Assembly: GCA_040255405.1 (NCBI GenBank)
Contig: JBDZUX010000011.1
Coordinates: 1-64,000, forward strand
From: 66-474 sp040255405
GTDB taxonomy: Bacteria > Pseudomonadota > Gammaproteobacteria > Xanthomonadales > Rhodanobacteraceae
Length of the DNA stretch: 64,000 bases
Direction: 5' to 3'
In this document: positions 33,166 to 41,316 of the stretch, piece by piece
How positions within the stretch are numbered: position 1 is the stretch's first letter
Layout of the letters: each line of letters starts with the position of its first letter
Made by a program: the position numbers and the translations under genes
Notes under the pieces: model-generated
What the model was told of the DNA's origin: nothing
The model's database searches: none
The model's input: only the letters and a program-made list of their open reading frames with translations

Positions 33166-34407
33166 CTACTTGTGGAACCTCGAACCGGAGGGATTGTTGG
33201 AACCATGGATGTTGGTGTGGCAAGTCAGGCAGGCGCGTCCGATCAGCCGTTCGTCCGGTGCGGGCCCGGTTGCCAAACCTGCCCTCGTCAGCAAGTCGTT
33301 GGGGTGCCCCGTCATGGTGTGGCACTGCTGGCACAACATCGGCACGGGCAGCGTCAGGAGCGCCTGCTGGTTGGAACCGTGCGGGTCGTGGCAGGTCAGG
33401 CAGTCTTTGCGGACCGGCGCATGTTCGAACAGGAACGGCCCGCGCTTCTCGGCATGGCACGTGTAGCAGGTTCCGTTGACGGTGTCGGTCTTGATCAGGT
33501 CCGCGTTCAAGGTGCCGTGCGGGTTGTGGCAATCGACGCAGGACATCTGTCCTTCCGGCAGCGGCATGTGCGAGCGGCGGTTGAACTTGTCGCGGATGTC
33601 CTGATGGCACGTCGCGCAAACCTGGTTGATCGAGTTCTTCGCCAGCACGCCTTCCGGTGACAGCCGCGCCATCGGGTTGTGGCAGTCGGTGCAGCCGAGT
33701 TGGTGCTGCTGGTGCACGGACCCGGTCCAGTCCTGGCGCGCACCGCCCCTGTGGCATGCAAGGCACACGCCCGTCTGCGCGTCGATCGGCGTCCCGGCAT
33801 CACGGGTGAAGGCGATGATCAAACCCGGCTTGGTTGGATCCCTGGCGTGCGCGGAGCCGGGGCCGTGGCAGGCTTCGCATGCGGCCTTGGCGCCTGTTCC
33901 GGCGGCTCCGGCGCGAAACGCTCGTACATGCAGCGAGTGGGATGCTTGCACGTTCTCCAGCGCGTGGCAGGCAACACAGGATTTGGCGCCAATCGCAATC
34001 GCATCCGGCGCGAGGGGATTCTTCGCGATCGGTGCGCCGTCGAAGGGCGTGGCCACACCGTCGTCGAGGAACGCGTGCGTACGCGGGTGCGCGTTCGCAT
34101 CCGCGTCGCTGCGCATGTCGGTGCGCGGCAACATCCGCTTGAAGTCTTCGGTGGTCAATGCGCTGGCCAGCCGCGTGCTCGCGTGCGGATTGGCGCGGCT
34201 CGTATCCACCGCGGCCTGCGCCGTCATCGTCGGCAGCATGCGGCTGAAATCCTGTTCGGTCAGCGCGCTCCCGGCCGTGGCGGGAGGGGCCACTTGCGCA
34301 AAGGCCGGATGGGCCACCAGCAGCGCGCTTGCCACGGCCAGCCGCGCGAACCATGCACGGGCCGGGCGCAGCCCGCCGCGTTCCATCGTTCGCTCAGAGG
34401 AAGTCAT
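33166..34407 (-). CDS. Decaheme c-type cytochrome, DmsE/MtrA type
   Basis: Periplasmic cytochrome with ten CxxCH motifs, from CVACH (C144) to CLTCH near the C-terminus, spaced as in MtrA/DmsE/PioA. The 413 residues exceed MtrA (about 333) because of a 110-residue N-terminal extension that holds a repeated motif: SALTEQDFSRMLP (47-59) and SALTTEDFKRMLP (82-94). The signal peptide is LAVASALLVAHPAFAQ. The start may be ATG 34407, overlapping folE2 by 14 bases, or ATG 34386. With the downstream barrel it should form a transmembrane electron conduit; no outer-surface MtrC-like cytochrome is encoded in the window. Confidence 0.93.
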   Translation of the reverse strand: MTSSERTMERGGLRPARAWFARLAVASALLVAHPAFAQVAPPATAGSALTEQDFSRMLPTMTAQAAVDTSRANPHASTRLASALTTEDFKRMLPRTDMRSDADANAHPRTHAFLDDGVATPFDGAPIAKNPLAPDAIAIGAKSCVACHALENVQASHSLHVRAFRAGAAGTGAKAACEACHGPGSAHARDPTKPGLIIAFTRDAGTPIDAQTGVCLACHRGGARQDWTGSVHQQHQLGCTDCHNPMARLSPEGVLAKNSINQVCATCHQDIRDKFNRRSHMPLPEGQMSCVDCHNPHGTLNADLIKTDTVNGTCYTCHAEKRGPFLFEHAPVRKDCLTCHDPHGSNQQALLTLPVPMLCQQCHTMTGHPNDLLTRAGLATGPAPDERLIGRACLTCHTNIHGSNNPSGSRFHK

Positions 34408-35458
34408 GACCGAGGCCGGCGGCGTGTCCGGGGCCCTGAAAATTCCTGCCGACCTGGGCAACGGCGTCGTGCGCGTGCAGGCTTTCGTGGTGTTCGACGC
34501 GCACGTGGAAAGCGGCGATACCGTCGTCGGCGTCGAGCGTGCGTCGCACGCGGCGGGCTGCGTCCTCGCAGAACATGGGATTCTCGGCATTGGCCTGCGC
34601 GAAGGCCTGCTCGTCTTCGCGTTTGACGGCAGTCTGTACCGCAGTCCCGAGCGAGTGCTCGATCCGGTCGATCAAGGCGATCAGGTTCATTGGCGCACCC
34701 GGAACGAACCGCACGCACACGTGCGCGATGCTGCGTTGTGCATGTGGGGTGGCGGCCATGCCGCGTTCGCTGCCCAACCACGCCGCCACCGCGCCATGGC
34801 TCAACGGTTCGCCCGCACGGAAGTCCAGCGCGAACCGTTGCTGGACGAGTTGGCGCGACAGCGCGGCGGACGCGGGGCAGGTCGACGAATACACGACTTG
34901 GGTCCCGAGGTCGACGTGAAAGACATCGCCGGCCAGGACGGCTTCGATGGAAACGGGGTAGGCGCGCCAGCCGTGGTGATTGCTGCGGAGCGCCTTCCTG
35001 CGCACGAGGTGTTCGAACCGGATCCCGATGCAGGCGCGGTCGGCGAGTTCGCGGTGCGATTGCAGGAAGGCGCGCAGCAGCGATTCCAGCGTTTTCGCGT
35101 CGACGGCTGCATCGCCGAGGTATTGATCCACCAGCAAGTACAGGCGCGACATGTGGATGCCGCGTCGATCAGGCCGCATCAGGTTCACGAAGGCGTCGAC
35201 GCTCGCGCGACAACGCTGCGGGCCGTCGTCGCCGGCATCGAAAAGAATCGGTACCTCGATCCCCCGCATGCCCACCCAGTCGATCGCATCGTCACGCAGC
35301 GGCAGTGGTTCCGCGGCGACGTCTGGCTTTGCGTGAAAGAGGTTGCGAAGGTTTTCCTTCGTATGCTCCGGTGCATGCACGGGCGCATCGATTGCGCGGT
35401 GGTCGTCCCGCGTCGCACCGGTCGCATCGGGCGCGATCACCGCGTCCGCATCAGTCAT
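34394..35458 (-). CDS. folE2: GTP cyclohydrolase FolE2 (type IB)
   Basis: FolE2/MptA-family protein of 354 residues, longer than typical FolE2 (260-300). Family landmarks are seen: HMSRLYLLVDQYL, a metal-ligand cysteine in SSTCPASAAL (usually CPCS; the second cysteine is Ala here) and ATPHAQRS. FolE2 makes dihydroneopterin triphosphate and uses varied metals, often replacing zinc-dependent FolE under zinc limitation. It overlaps the S8 protease gene by 8 bases and the decaheme cytochrome gene by up to 14, so it is locked into the electron-conduit operon. Why a pterin enzyme is here is unclear; a metal-linked role or a recruited function are possible. Confidence 0.88.
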   Translation of the reverse strand: MTDADAVIAPDATGATRDDHRAIDAPVHAPEHTKENLRNLFHAKPDVAAEPLPLRDDAIDWVGMRGIEVPILFDAGDDGPQRCRASVDAFVNLMRPDRRGIHMSRLYLLVDQYLGDAAVDAKTLESLLRAFLQSHRELADRACIGIRFEHLVRRKALRSNHHGWRAYPVSIEAVLAGDVFHVDLGTQVVYSSTCPASAALSRQLVQQRFALDFRAGEPLSHGAVAAWLGSERGMAATPHAQRSIAHVCVRFVPGAPMNLIALIDRIEHSLGTAVQTAVKREDEQAFAQANAENPMFCEDAARRVRRTLDADDGIAAFHVRVEHHESLHAHDAVAQVGRNFQGPGHAAGLGHDFL

Positions 35459-36713
35459 GGTTCGATGGCGCCGCATGGCGCAGTGCGGCAACCGCGGCAG
35501 CGGCGTTCACCTGATGCACGCTGTCGGCCATCGTGCTGGTCCGTGTCAGGAGGTCGTGCATGGTGCGTGCATCCAGGCCAGGATCGAGTGACACCAGCAG
35601 TGCGGCGATGCCGCTGACCTGCGCGGCAGCCATGGACGATCCGGAGGTGAAGTCGTAACCGCCATCGGGCTGCGTCGTCAGGATGTCGTTGCCGGGCGCA
35701 TTCAGCACGCCCGGCGGGTCCAGTGCGCTGCCACTCGTGTTCACCACGATCACGCCGGGGACATCGGCGGGGAATCCATCGAGCCTGCCGTCCGGCGGCA
35801 GTGCGGCGATCACGATGTGCCGCTGCAGCACGCCCCGCAGCAGTCGGGACAGAAGGGGGTCGGACGGGCCACCCAGGCTCAGGTTCACGATGCGCGCCTT
35901 GGTGTCCATCAAGGCGGCCAGGGCCTTGGCGAGGGTGAACGAATTGCAGCGCGCGCCGTCGCCGGAGTCCGGCGGGTACCAGCACGCCTTGTAGATGCTC
36001 AGGCTGGCCTTGGGCGCCATGCCCACGATGCCGATGTGGTTGTCGGCGATCGCGCCGATGATGCCGGCGACTTCGGTGCCGTGGTGATCGTGATCGAACG
36101 CCGATGTGTCGTCATCCACCAGGTTGTGCACATCGCGGATCTGGCCCTTCAGGTCGGGGTGCGCCAGGTCCGCGCCGGTATCCACGATGGCGACGTCGAC
36201 GCCCGCGCCCTGGGTTGCGGTTTGCGCGCGGGCGGCGGCGGTTTCGACGAAGCCGCGCTGGAGATCGACATAAGGGTCGTTGTACTTGCGCGGATCCCCG
36301 GGAGGACTGGAATGGACGGAAAAATCCTGCAGGGGCTCCGCGAGCTGCACCCGCTGGTCGCGCCCCAGCGCCGCGAGCAATGTGTCCCGGCTGGTTCCGG
36401 CAGGCGGCTCCAGCACGATGCAGTACAAAGCCAGGCTCTTGATGGGCCAGCCCACGAGCTGGCGCCAACGGTAATTGCGCTGCAACGCGGCAAGGGTGGA
36501 CGCCGCGCGCTGGCCGGCGCCGTAGTTTCCCGACGGTGCGTAGCCAAGCATGCTGGAACCTGCGTGGGTCGCCGGCGGGTCGATCGGATTGGCCACGGCC
36601 AGCACGATGTCACGATGGCTGTCCATCGAAACCACGAGGTTGCCGGTTTGCGCTTGCGCGAATGTGCCCCACGCCAGGCATGCGACGGCGGTCAGGAGCG
36701 CGCCCGGTCTCAT
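35451..36713 (-). CDS. S8 (subtilisin-like) serine peptidase, exported
   Basis: Exported protein of 420 residues with a signal peptide (cleavage near TFAQAQTG). A propeptide-like I9 segment spans about 80-130 (ending LLAALGRDQRVQLAEPL). The catalytic triad is D178 (IVDTGAD), H211 (HHGTEVAG) and S360 (TSGSSMAAAQ). The usual oxyanion asparagine (AAGN) is replaced by AALP at 303-306, and the proline after the serine motif is also lost, so activity may be reduced or specialised. The ATG overlaps the anti-sigma stop (ATGA), and its stop overlaps folE2. A role in releasing the anti-sigma factor is inferred. Confidence 0.88.
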   Translation of the reverse strand: MRPGALLTAVACLAWGTFAQAQTGNLVVSMDSHRDIVLAVANPIDPPATHAGSSMLGYAPSGNYGAGQRAASTLAALQRNYRWRQLVGWPIKSLALYCIVLEPPAGTSRDTLLAALGRDQRVQLAEPLQDFSVHSSPPGDPRKYNDPYVDLQRGFVETAAARAQTATQGAGVDVAIVDTGADLAHPDLKGQIRDVHNLVDDDTSAFDHDHHGTEVAGIIGAIADNHIGIVGMAPKASLSIYKACWYPPDSGDGARCNSFTLAKALAALMDTKARIVNLSLGGPSDPLLSRLLRGVLQRHIVIAALPPDGRLDGFPADVPGVIVVNTSGSALDPPGVLNAPGNDILTTQPDGGYDFTSGSSMAAAQVSGIAALLVSLDPGLDARTMHDLLTRTSTMADSVHQVNAAAAVAALRHAAPSNHD

Positions 36714-37342
36714 GGCGTGTTGTCGACGGGCTCTGCCAGGCGGATGTCGCGATCAGCGCGAAGTCGCCGCAACAAGGCTGCCGAAGACAAGGTGGATCCG
36801 GCGGGCACGACCGCGTAAGCCCCCGCATCGTTGGGGCCATCGATCACGCGCAGATCGAGCTCATGCAGCAATTGGTTCCAGTCGGCCAGCTTCATGCCGG
36901 TGGCGGGCACGACACGCAGGGCGCCCGCCGGCTCGAGCAGGGCCGGCTGGCTGAGGGTGTGGTAATGCGGCGCCTGATCCGACCACAACCGGACACCGAG
37001 GGCGCCGATCCCGATCGCCTGCACCACCACCGCGACGGCCAGCAATCGCGTCAGCCGACCCGATGACCAGAATCGAACCGGCATCGCTTCAGGCTCGGGC
37101 GCGTCGAGGCGTTGCAGCAGATGTTTCAATCCGCGCTCGGCGTCGACGGGGACATCCGTGGGCAAGGACAGCGCGCAACGCAGCCGGCTCTGCTGGGCGA
37201 ACTCCGCGCTGCACGCCGCGCACTGCGCAAGGTGGTGCATCAGCCATTCGTGTTGCTCGGGGGCGGCGGTCGCCTGCAACACCCACGGCATGATTTCCCA
37301 TGCACGAGCACAGTCCTTGCCGGGATTCGTCTGGATCGTCAT
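36710..37342 (-). CDS. Transmembrane anti-sigma factor with zinc finger and I9-like domain
   Basis: Protein of 210 residues. The cytoplasmic N-terminus holds an anti-sigma zinc-finger motif HLAQCAAC (H37, C41, C44). One membrane helix lies at about 98-120 (LTRLLAVAVVVQAIGIGALG). The periplasmic C-terminus (143-207) ends LLRRLRADRDIRLAEPV, strikingly like the propeptide-like segment of the adjacent S8 protease. It overlaps the sigma gene (ATGA) and the protease gene (ATGA). It should hold the ECF sigma factor inactive until the periplasmic domain is changed, perhaps by the protease. Confidence 0.88.
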   Translation of the reverse strand: MTIQTNPGKDCARAWEIMPWVLQATAAPEQHEWLMHHLAQCAACSAEFAQQSRLRCALSLPTDVPVDAERGLKHLLQRLDAPEPEAMPVRFWSSGRLTRLLAVAVVVQAIGIGALGVRLWSDQAPHYHTLSQPALLEPAGALRVVPATGMKLADWNQLLHELDLRVIDGPNDAGAYAVVPAGSTLSSAALLRRLRADRDIRLAEPVDNTP

Positions 37343-37923
37343 GACATGTTCTCTTGTTGCACGGGCGGATCGCCGGCCAAGGTCGGGAGTACGTTGCGCA
37401 ACTTGATGCGCGCGTGGAACAAACGGGCTTTCACGGTGCCGACCGGCGCCTGCATGATGGCGGCCACCTCGTCCAGGCTGTTGCCGACCCCGTAGACCAG
37501 TTCAACCACGACACGCTGGTCGGCGGACAAGTGCTCGAGCGCCTTGCCCAGCCAATCGCGCAACTCGCGGTCTTCGTCAGGGTCGTGGGACGGACCGCGC
37601 CCTTCGCGCAACGCATAATCGTCGACGGGTTCGTCGCCACGCTGGCGCAGCGCCTTCAACCCGCAGCGATAGGCGATGCCCATGATCCAGGTGGAAACAC
37701 GCGAGTCGCCCTGGAAACTGCCCGCCTTTTGCCACGCGATCCAGAAGCAATCGTTCACGATTTCCTCGATCAGGTCGGCGCGCCGTGTCAGGCGTGACAG
37801 GAAGCGGCAAAGTCCACCGTGGTAGGCGCGATATAGCGTCTCGAGCGCCGCGCGATCGCCAGTTGCCATGCGCTGGAGCAGCACGCGGTCGCGGGAATCG
37901 ACATCGCTGGTGGATTCATTCAT
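37339..37923 (-). CDS. ECF-type RNA polymerase sigma factor
   Basis: Sigma-70 family protein of 194 residues with region 2 (about 22-95, including NDCFWIAWQKAGSF and STWIMGIAYR) and region 4 (about 125-178, LSADQRVVVELVYGVGNS then EVAAIMQAPVGTVKARL). The length and lack of regions 1 and 3 mark an ECF factor. I start at ATG 37923; the frame is open to 38016 but those residues are not sigma-like. It is followed by its anti-sigma gene with an ATGA overlap. It probably drives its own operon, including the cytochrome genes, but no ECF promoter could be assigned with confidence. Confidence 0.92.
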   Translation of the reverse strand: MNESTSDVDSRDRVLLQRMATGDRAALETLYRAYHGGLCRFLSRLTRRADLIEEIVNDCFWIAWQKAGSFQGDSRVSTWIMGIAYRCGLKALRQRGDEPVDDYALREGRGPSHDPDEDRELRDWLGKALEHLSADQRVVVELVYGVGNSLDEVAAIMQAPVGTVKARLFHARIKLRNVLPTLAGDPPVQQENMS

Positions 37924-38031
37924 CGCGGCGCGGGAATGACCGTTCTGCGGGGTGGGTGCCAGTTCGATGCGTAAAGGTTGCCTGTCGGGCACCATGGGTT
38001 CACTGGGCGGTACCACGGCAGGGAGATGGCC

Positions 38032-38853
38032 TCAGAAGGACCTGGAAATGGTCAGGAGCCATGGCGAGGCGGCGAAGCGGCGAAGGTTCCTGCGCGAACC
38101 CGGGTCGATGGCGACGCGATCGACCTCGACCTGCCACCCGCCGTGGCTCCAAAGCAAGCCGGCTTCGCCGTAACGGTAATAGCCCGTGTGATAGTGCTCG
38201 TCGGGGTATCCATAAGGCACGGCATAGCGCGCAACGCCGAATCCTCCGGAAATGGAGAACCCCCCGGTCAGCGGCCAGTGGAAATTCACATCGACGGCCG
38301 GGTGCAACCGGTGTTCGTCCGCACTGGCGACATAGACGCCCGAGAGGCCGACGGTCAAGACGTCACGGTACACCCAGTAGACGCCCGGTTCGTAGACGTT
38401 GGCGTGGAGGCGCCCGGCATAGTGGTAATAGACCATGTCGGCCTGCATCCGCCAGTTCTCGGAAAGGGCCCAGGCGCGCGCGACCCGGGCCACGCTTTCG
38501 GCAACGTGGTCTGGCGATCGCAGTTCGATTCCGCCGGACAAGCCCAGCGACCAACCGGATGGCGTGGTCCAGGCGATGCCGCCCTGCAGGGCCGGGGTCG
38601 CGGCCGTGATCGCGAGACCACGATCCACCAACTGGGAGGTGAGTGACACCGTGCCGCTCAATTCCCCGGCGCGGGCGTGAACCGGGACGAGCGAGCAGAT
38701 GGCAATGGTCGCGGCGACCAAGGCCCGGGCGGCGGGGCCAAACGGTGCGCCGCGCACGGAATGAATTCGCTGACTGCGCGGTGCGCGTCCCCGCCGAGCT
38801 TCGGCACGGGCGCGTTGGTGCTGCCGGGTGGACTTGTCACCGTCATGCGCCAT
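38032..38853 (-). CDS. Outer-membrane protein, TIGR02001-like barrel
   Basis: Protein ending in an amphipathic-strand barrel of about 200 residues: after ARAGELSGTVSLTSQLVDRG come repeated aromatic strands and a terminal phenylalanine (ISRSF), the outer-membrane signature. It resembles the proteobacterial TIGR02001 (TorF-type) family. A signal sequence is seen (RALVAATIAICSLVPVHARAG). The start is uncertain: ATG 38853 gives a long basic n-region, GTG 38757 gives a normal signal peptide. It lies 108 bases upstream of the sigma gene on the same strand and may belong to the same regulon. Confidence 0.65.
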   Translation of the reverse strand: MAHDGDKSTRQHQRARAEARRGRAPRSQRIHSVRGAPFGPAARALVAATIAICSLVPVHARAGELSGTVSLTSQLVDRGLAITAATPALQGGIAWTTPSGWSLGLSGGIELRSPDHVAESVARVARAWALSENWRMQADMVYYHYAGRLHANVYEPGVYWVYRDVLTVGLSGVYVASADEHRLHPAVDVNFHWPLTGGFSISGGFGVARYAVPYGYPDEHYHTGYYRYGEAGLLWSHGGWQVEVDRVAIDPGSRRNLRRFAASPWLLTISRSF

Positions 38854-39268
38854 GTGACCTGCGCTCCGGGAATCGACGGCCACCAAGCCAGCCGTGGTGC
38901 ACCCAACGCGCAAGCGGCTTGCCATGAAGCGCTGTCGGCATCTTCGATCGGCCCTGATCCCGCCAGCCATGCGATCCAATCATCACGACCGGAAAAACGA
39001 GCCGCGGATTGCAGCCGGAGTGCCGGGTCCCTTCGCCGGATGCAGTCGCATGCATGACGGCCGCCCTCGTGCCCGTCAATCGTGGACAGATTCCACTGCC
39101 GCGTCGGTAATCGTGTCAAGCCGGGTCAGGCAACCGCGCCTGCCGGCAATCGCCGTGCCCGGAACGGATCGCGGCAGCAGGCATGGCGGTTTTAAACCAA
39201 AGCACTTCGCGAGGACACCCATATCACGACCTGTCGACGCATTCCGGGATCCCGAGACGCCCCATCCC
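38854..39268. other. Divergent region, barrel gene / glycan operon
   Basis: No gene is supported in these 415 bases. A perfect short palindrome, GGTTTTAAACC (39187-39197), lies 71 bases before the first methyltransferase gene and stands out as AT-rich; it is a candidate operator or part of a promoter. Confidence 0.4.
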
Positions 39269-40099
39269 ATGCTTGAACGAACGCCCGCGATCGAATCGCA
39301 GCTCCTCGACACGCGCCGGGCTTTCGACAGCGTGGCTGTCGATTACGACGGCCCGCGCGGCAACAACGTGCTGATCCAGCGCATGCGACGGGCGATGTGG
39401 GATGCCGTGCGCGACGAGCTTCCTCCGGGTTCGAGGCTGCTGGACCTCGGATGCGGCACCGGCATCGATGCGGCCGAGTTCGCGCGGTGCGGCTACCGCG
39501 TCACCGCCACCGACTGGTCGCCGCGGATGGTGGAACGCACGCGCGCGCTCGCCGCGCACGCTGCGACGTATTCCCGGATCGATGCCAGGCACGTCGGAAT
39601 CCATCAACTCGAGCAGATCGATGGCAAGTTCGACGGCATCTACTCGAACCTCGGCCCGCTGAACTGCGTGCCCGATCTCGAAGCGGCGGCGGCGGAGTGC
39701 GCACGGCTGCTCCGGCCAGGCGGCAAGCTGGTGTGTTCAGTGATCGGCCGGATCTGCCCCTGGGAGATTGGTCACTACGCGTTGCGCGGGCGCTTCAGAC
39801 GCGGATGGGTTCGGGCCGCACGCGGGGTGACGCCGGTCGGCATGAACCGCCACACGATCTGGACGCGCTATTACCTGCCGCGCGAGTTTTACCGGGTCTT
39901 TGCCGAGCATTTCTCGCTGTGCGGGTATCGCGCGCTCGGATTGTTCATGCCGCCGCCGTACCTCGTGGATTACTACCGTCGCCATCGGCGGTGGTGCGAT
40001 TGGCTGGGTCGACTCGACGATCGACTGGGCGCGGTGCCGCTGCTGCGCGGCATGGGCGATCATTTCCTGATGGTGATGAGCGCCCGGTCGCGACCATGA
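39269..40099 (+). CDS. SAM-dependent methyltransferase
   Basis: Class I methyltransferase of 276 residues with motif I LLDLGCGTG, motif II near ATDWSPRMV and the post-motif LLRPGGKLVCSVIG. The C-terminal third carries an Arg/Tyr-rich segment (PPYLVDYYRRHRRW). The start at 39269 is the first Met adjacent to the domain. Its stop overlaps the amidohydrolase gene (ATGA). It is the first gene of an 11-gene plus-strand run for glycan synthesis and export, so the substrate may be a sugar or a carrier-linked intermediate. Confidence 0.83.
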   Translation: MLERTPAIESQLLDTRRAFDSVAVDYDGPRGNNVLIQRMRRAMWDAVRDELPPGSRLLDLGCGTGIDAAEFARCGYRVTATDWSPRMVERTRALAAHAATYSRIDARHVGIHQLEQIDGKFDGIYSNLGPLNCVPDLEAAAAECARLLRPGGKLVCSVIGRICPWEIGHYALRGRFRRGWVRAARGVTPVGMNRHTIWTRYYLPREFYRVFAEHFSLCGYRALGLFMPPPYLVDYYRRHRRWCDWLGRLDDRLGAVPLLRGMGDHFLMVMSARSRP

Positions 40100-41316
40100 C
40101 GCTCCGCAACACCATGCTGTGCGGCGCCCGGACGATCACCGCCAATGGCGAGTCGCGTGCGCCCGTGGTGATCGCGGCCGGCAAGATCTGCGCTTCGTTG
40201 CCGGGGCACGCATACCGGGTCGGCTTGCGAGACCACGTGGTCGCGCCAGGTCTGGTCAACGCGCACGAACACCTGCACCTCAATGCGGTACCGCCCCTGC
40301 CGGCCAGTGCGCCCTTTCCGAACAGCTACGCATGGATCGCGGCATTCCAGGCGCATTTCCGGAATCCCGCCGTCGTCGCTGCGCTGGCGGTACCGAAAAC
40401 GTTGCGGTTGCGGCACGGCGCATTGAAGAACCTGCTTGCGGGCACGACCTGCGTGGTGCACCACGATCCGTGGCATCCGGCGCTCGACGCAATGGATTTT
40501 CCGGTCGCGTTGTTGCGCGATTACGGTTGGGCCTATGCGCTTGGCTGGCCCGTCTACGGACCACCGGTGTGGCAGAGTTTCGATGCCACGCCGGCCGATC
40601 GGCCGTGGATGATCCATCTGGCAGAAGGCACCGATGCCGCCGCGCACGCGGAGCTGGCGCAACTGGACGCGATGGGGTGCCTCGGGTCGAACAGCGTGCT
40701 GGTGCACGGCGTCGGATTGGGCGAACGCGACGTCGATCGCGTGATTGACGCCGGCGCGGCGGTGGTGTGGTGCCCAACCAGCAATCGCAATCTGCTCGGA
40801 CAAACACTCGATCCGCGCCGCCTGCAGGCCGGCGGGCGATTGATGCTGGGAAGTGATTCACGGCTCAGCGGCGCGCGCGATCTGCTCGAGGAACTGCGCG
40901 TGGTCGCCGATATGGGCTTCTTCGGCGCACGCGAGACGTTGGCGCTGGTGACGGCCGACGCTGCGCGCATCCTGCGATTGCCACAAGGCGGCCTCCTCGC
41001 GGCGGGCGCACCTGCAGACCTGCTGGTCGTCGCCGATTGCGGTGGGGACGCGGCTCGCAGCGTGGTCGGGATCGAACGCAGTCAAATCCGTGCCGTGGTG
41101 CGCGACGGCGTGCCGCGCATTGCCGATCCCGATTTTGCCGAATGGTTCGGCGCGGCAGGCGTGGAAACGGTGCCGGCGATGCTGGATGGAAAGCCCAAGC
41201 TGCTTGCAAAGGCGCTGGCCGATCCGGCGCTGGTGGAAATGGAGCCCGGGCTCGAGTTCGTCTCGCGCATCGGCCAACCGGCGCGCGAGCCCGCTTTCGT
41301 CGAAGGATGCCATTGA
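40096..41316 (+). CDS. Amidohydrolase-superfamily enzyme (TRZ/ATZ type)
   Basis: Metal-dependent hydrolase of 406 residues. The ligand set of cytosine/SAH-deaminase-like amidohydrolases is present: the HxH motif in VNAHEHLHLN, histidines in IHLAEGTD and LVHGVGLGERD, and the aspartate in LGSDSRLSG. Substrates of this group include deaminated or dechlorinated rings and N-acyl compounds. It is translationally coupled to methyltransferase genes on both sides, so a tailoring step in the same pathway, such as deacetylation or ring opening, is likely but unproven. Confidence 0.83.
   Translation: MTLRNTMLCGARTITANGESRAPVVIAAGKICASLPGHAYRVGLRDHVVAPGLVNAHEHLHLNAVPPLPASAPFPNSYAWIAAFQAHFRNPAVVAALAVPKTLRLRHGALKNLLAGTTCVVHHDPWHPALDAMDFPVALLRDYGWAYALGWPVYGPPVWQSFDATPADRPWMIHLAEGTDAAAHAELAQLDAMGCLGSNSVLVHGVGLGERDVDRVIDAGAAVVWCPTSNRNLLGQTLDPRRLQAGGRLMLGSDSRLSGARDLLEELRVVADMGFFGARETLALVTADAARILRLPQGGLLAAGAPADLLVVADCGGDAARSVVGIERSQIRAVVRDGVPRIADPDFAEWFGAAGVETVPAMLDGKPKLLAKALADPALVEMEPGLEFVSRIGQPAREPAFVEGCH

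Noticed and set aside
37924..38031. ECF-type promoter before the sigma gene
   Set aside because: An AAC-containing -35-like segment is present but no matching -10 lies at the right distance; no site could be assigned.
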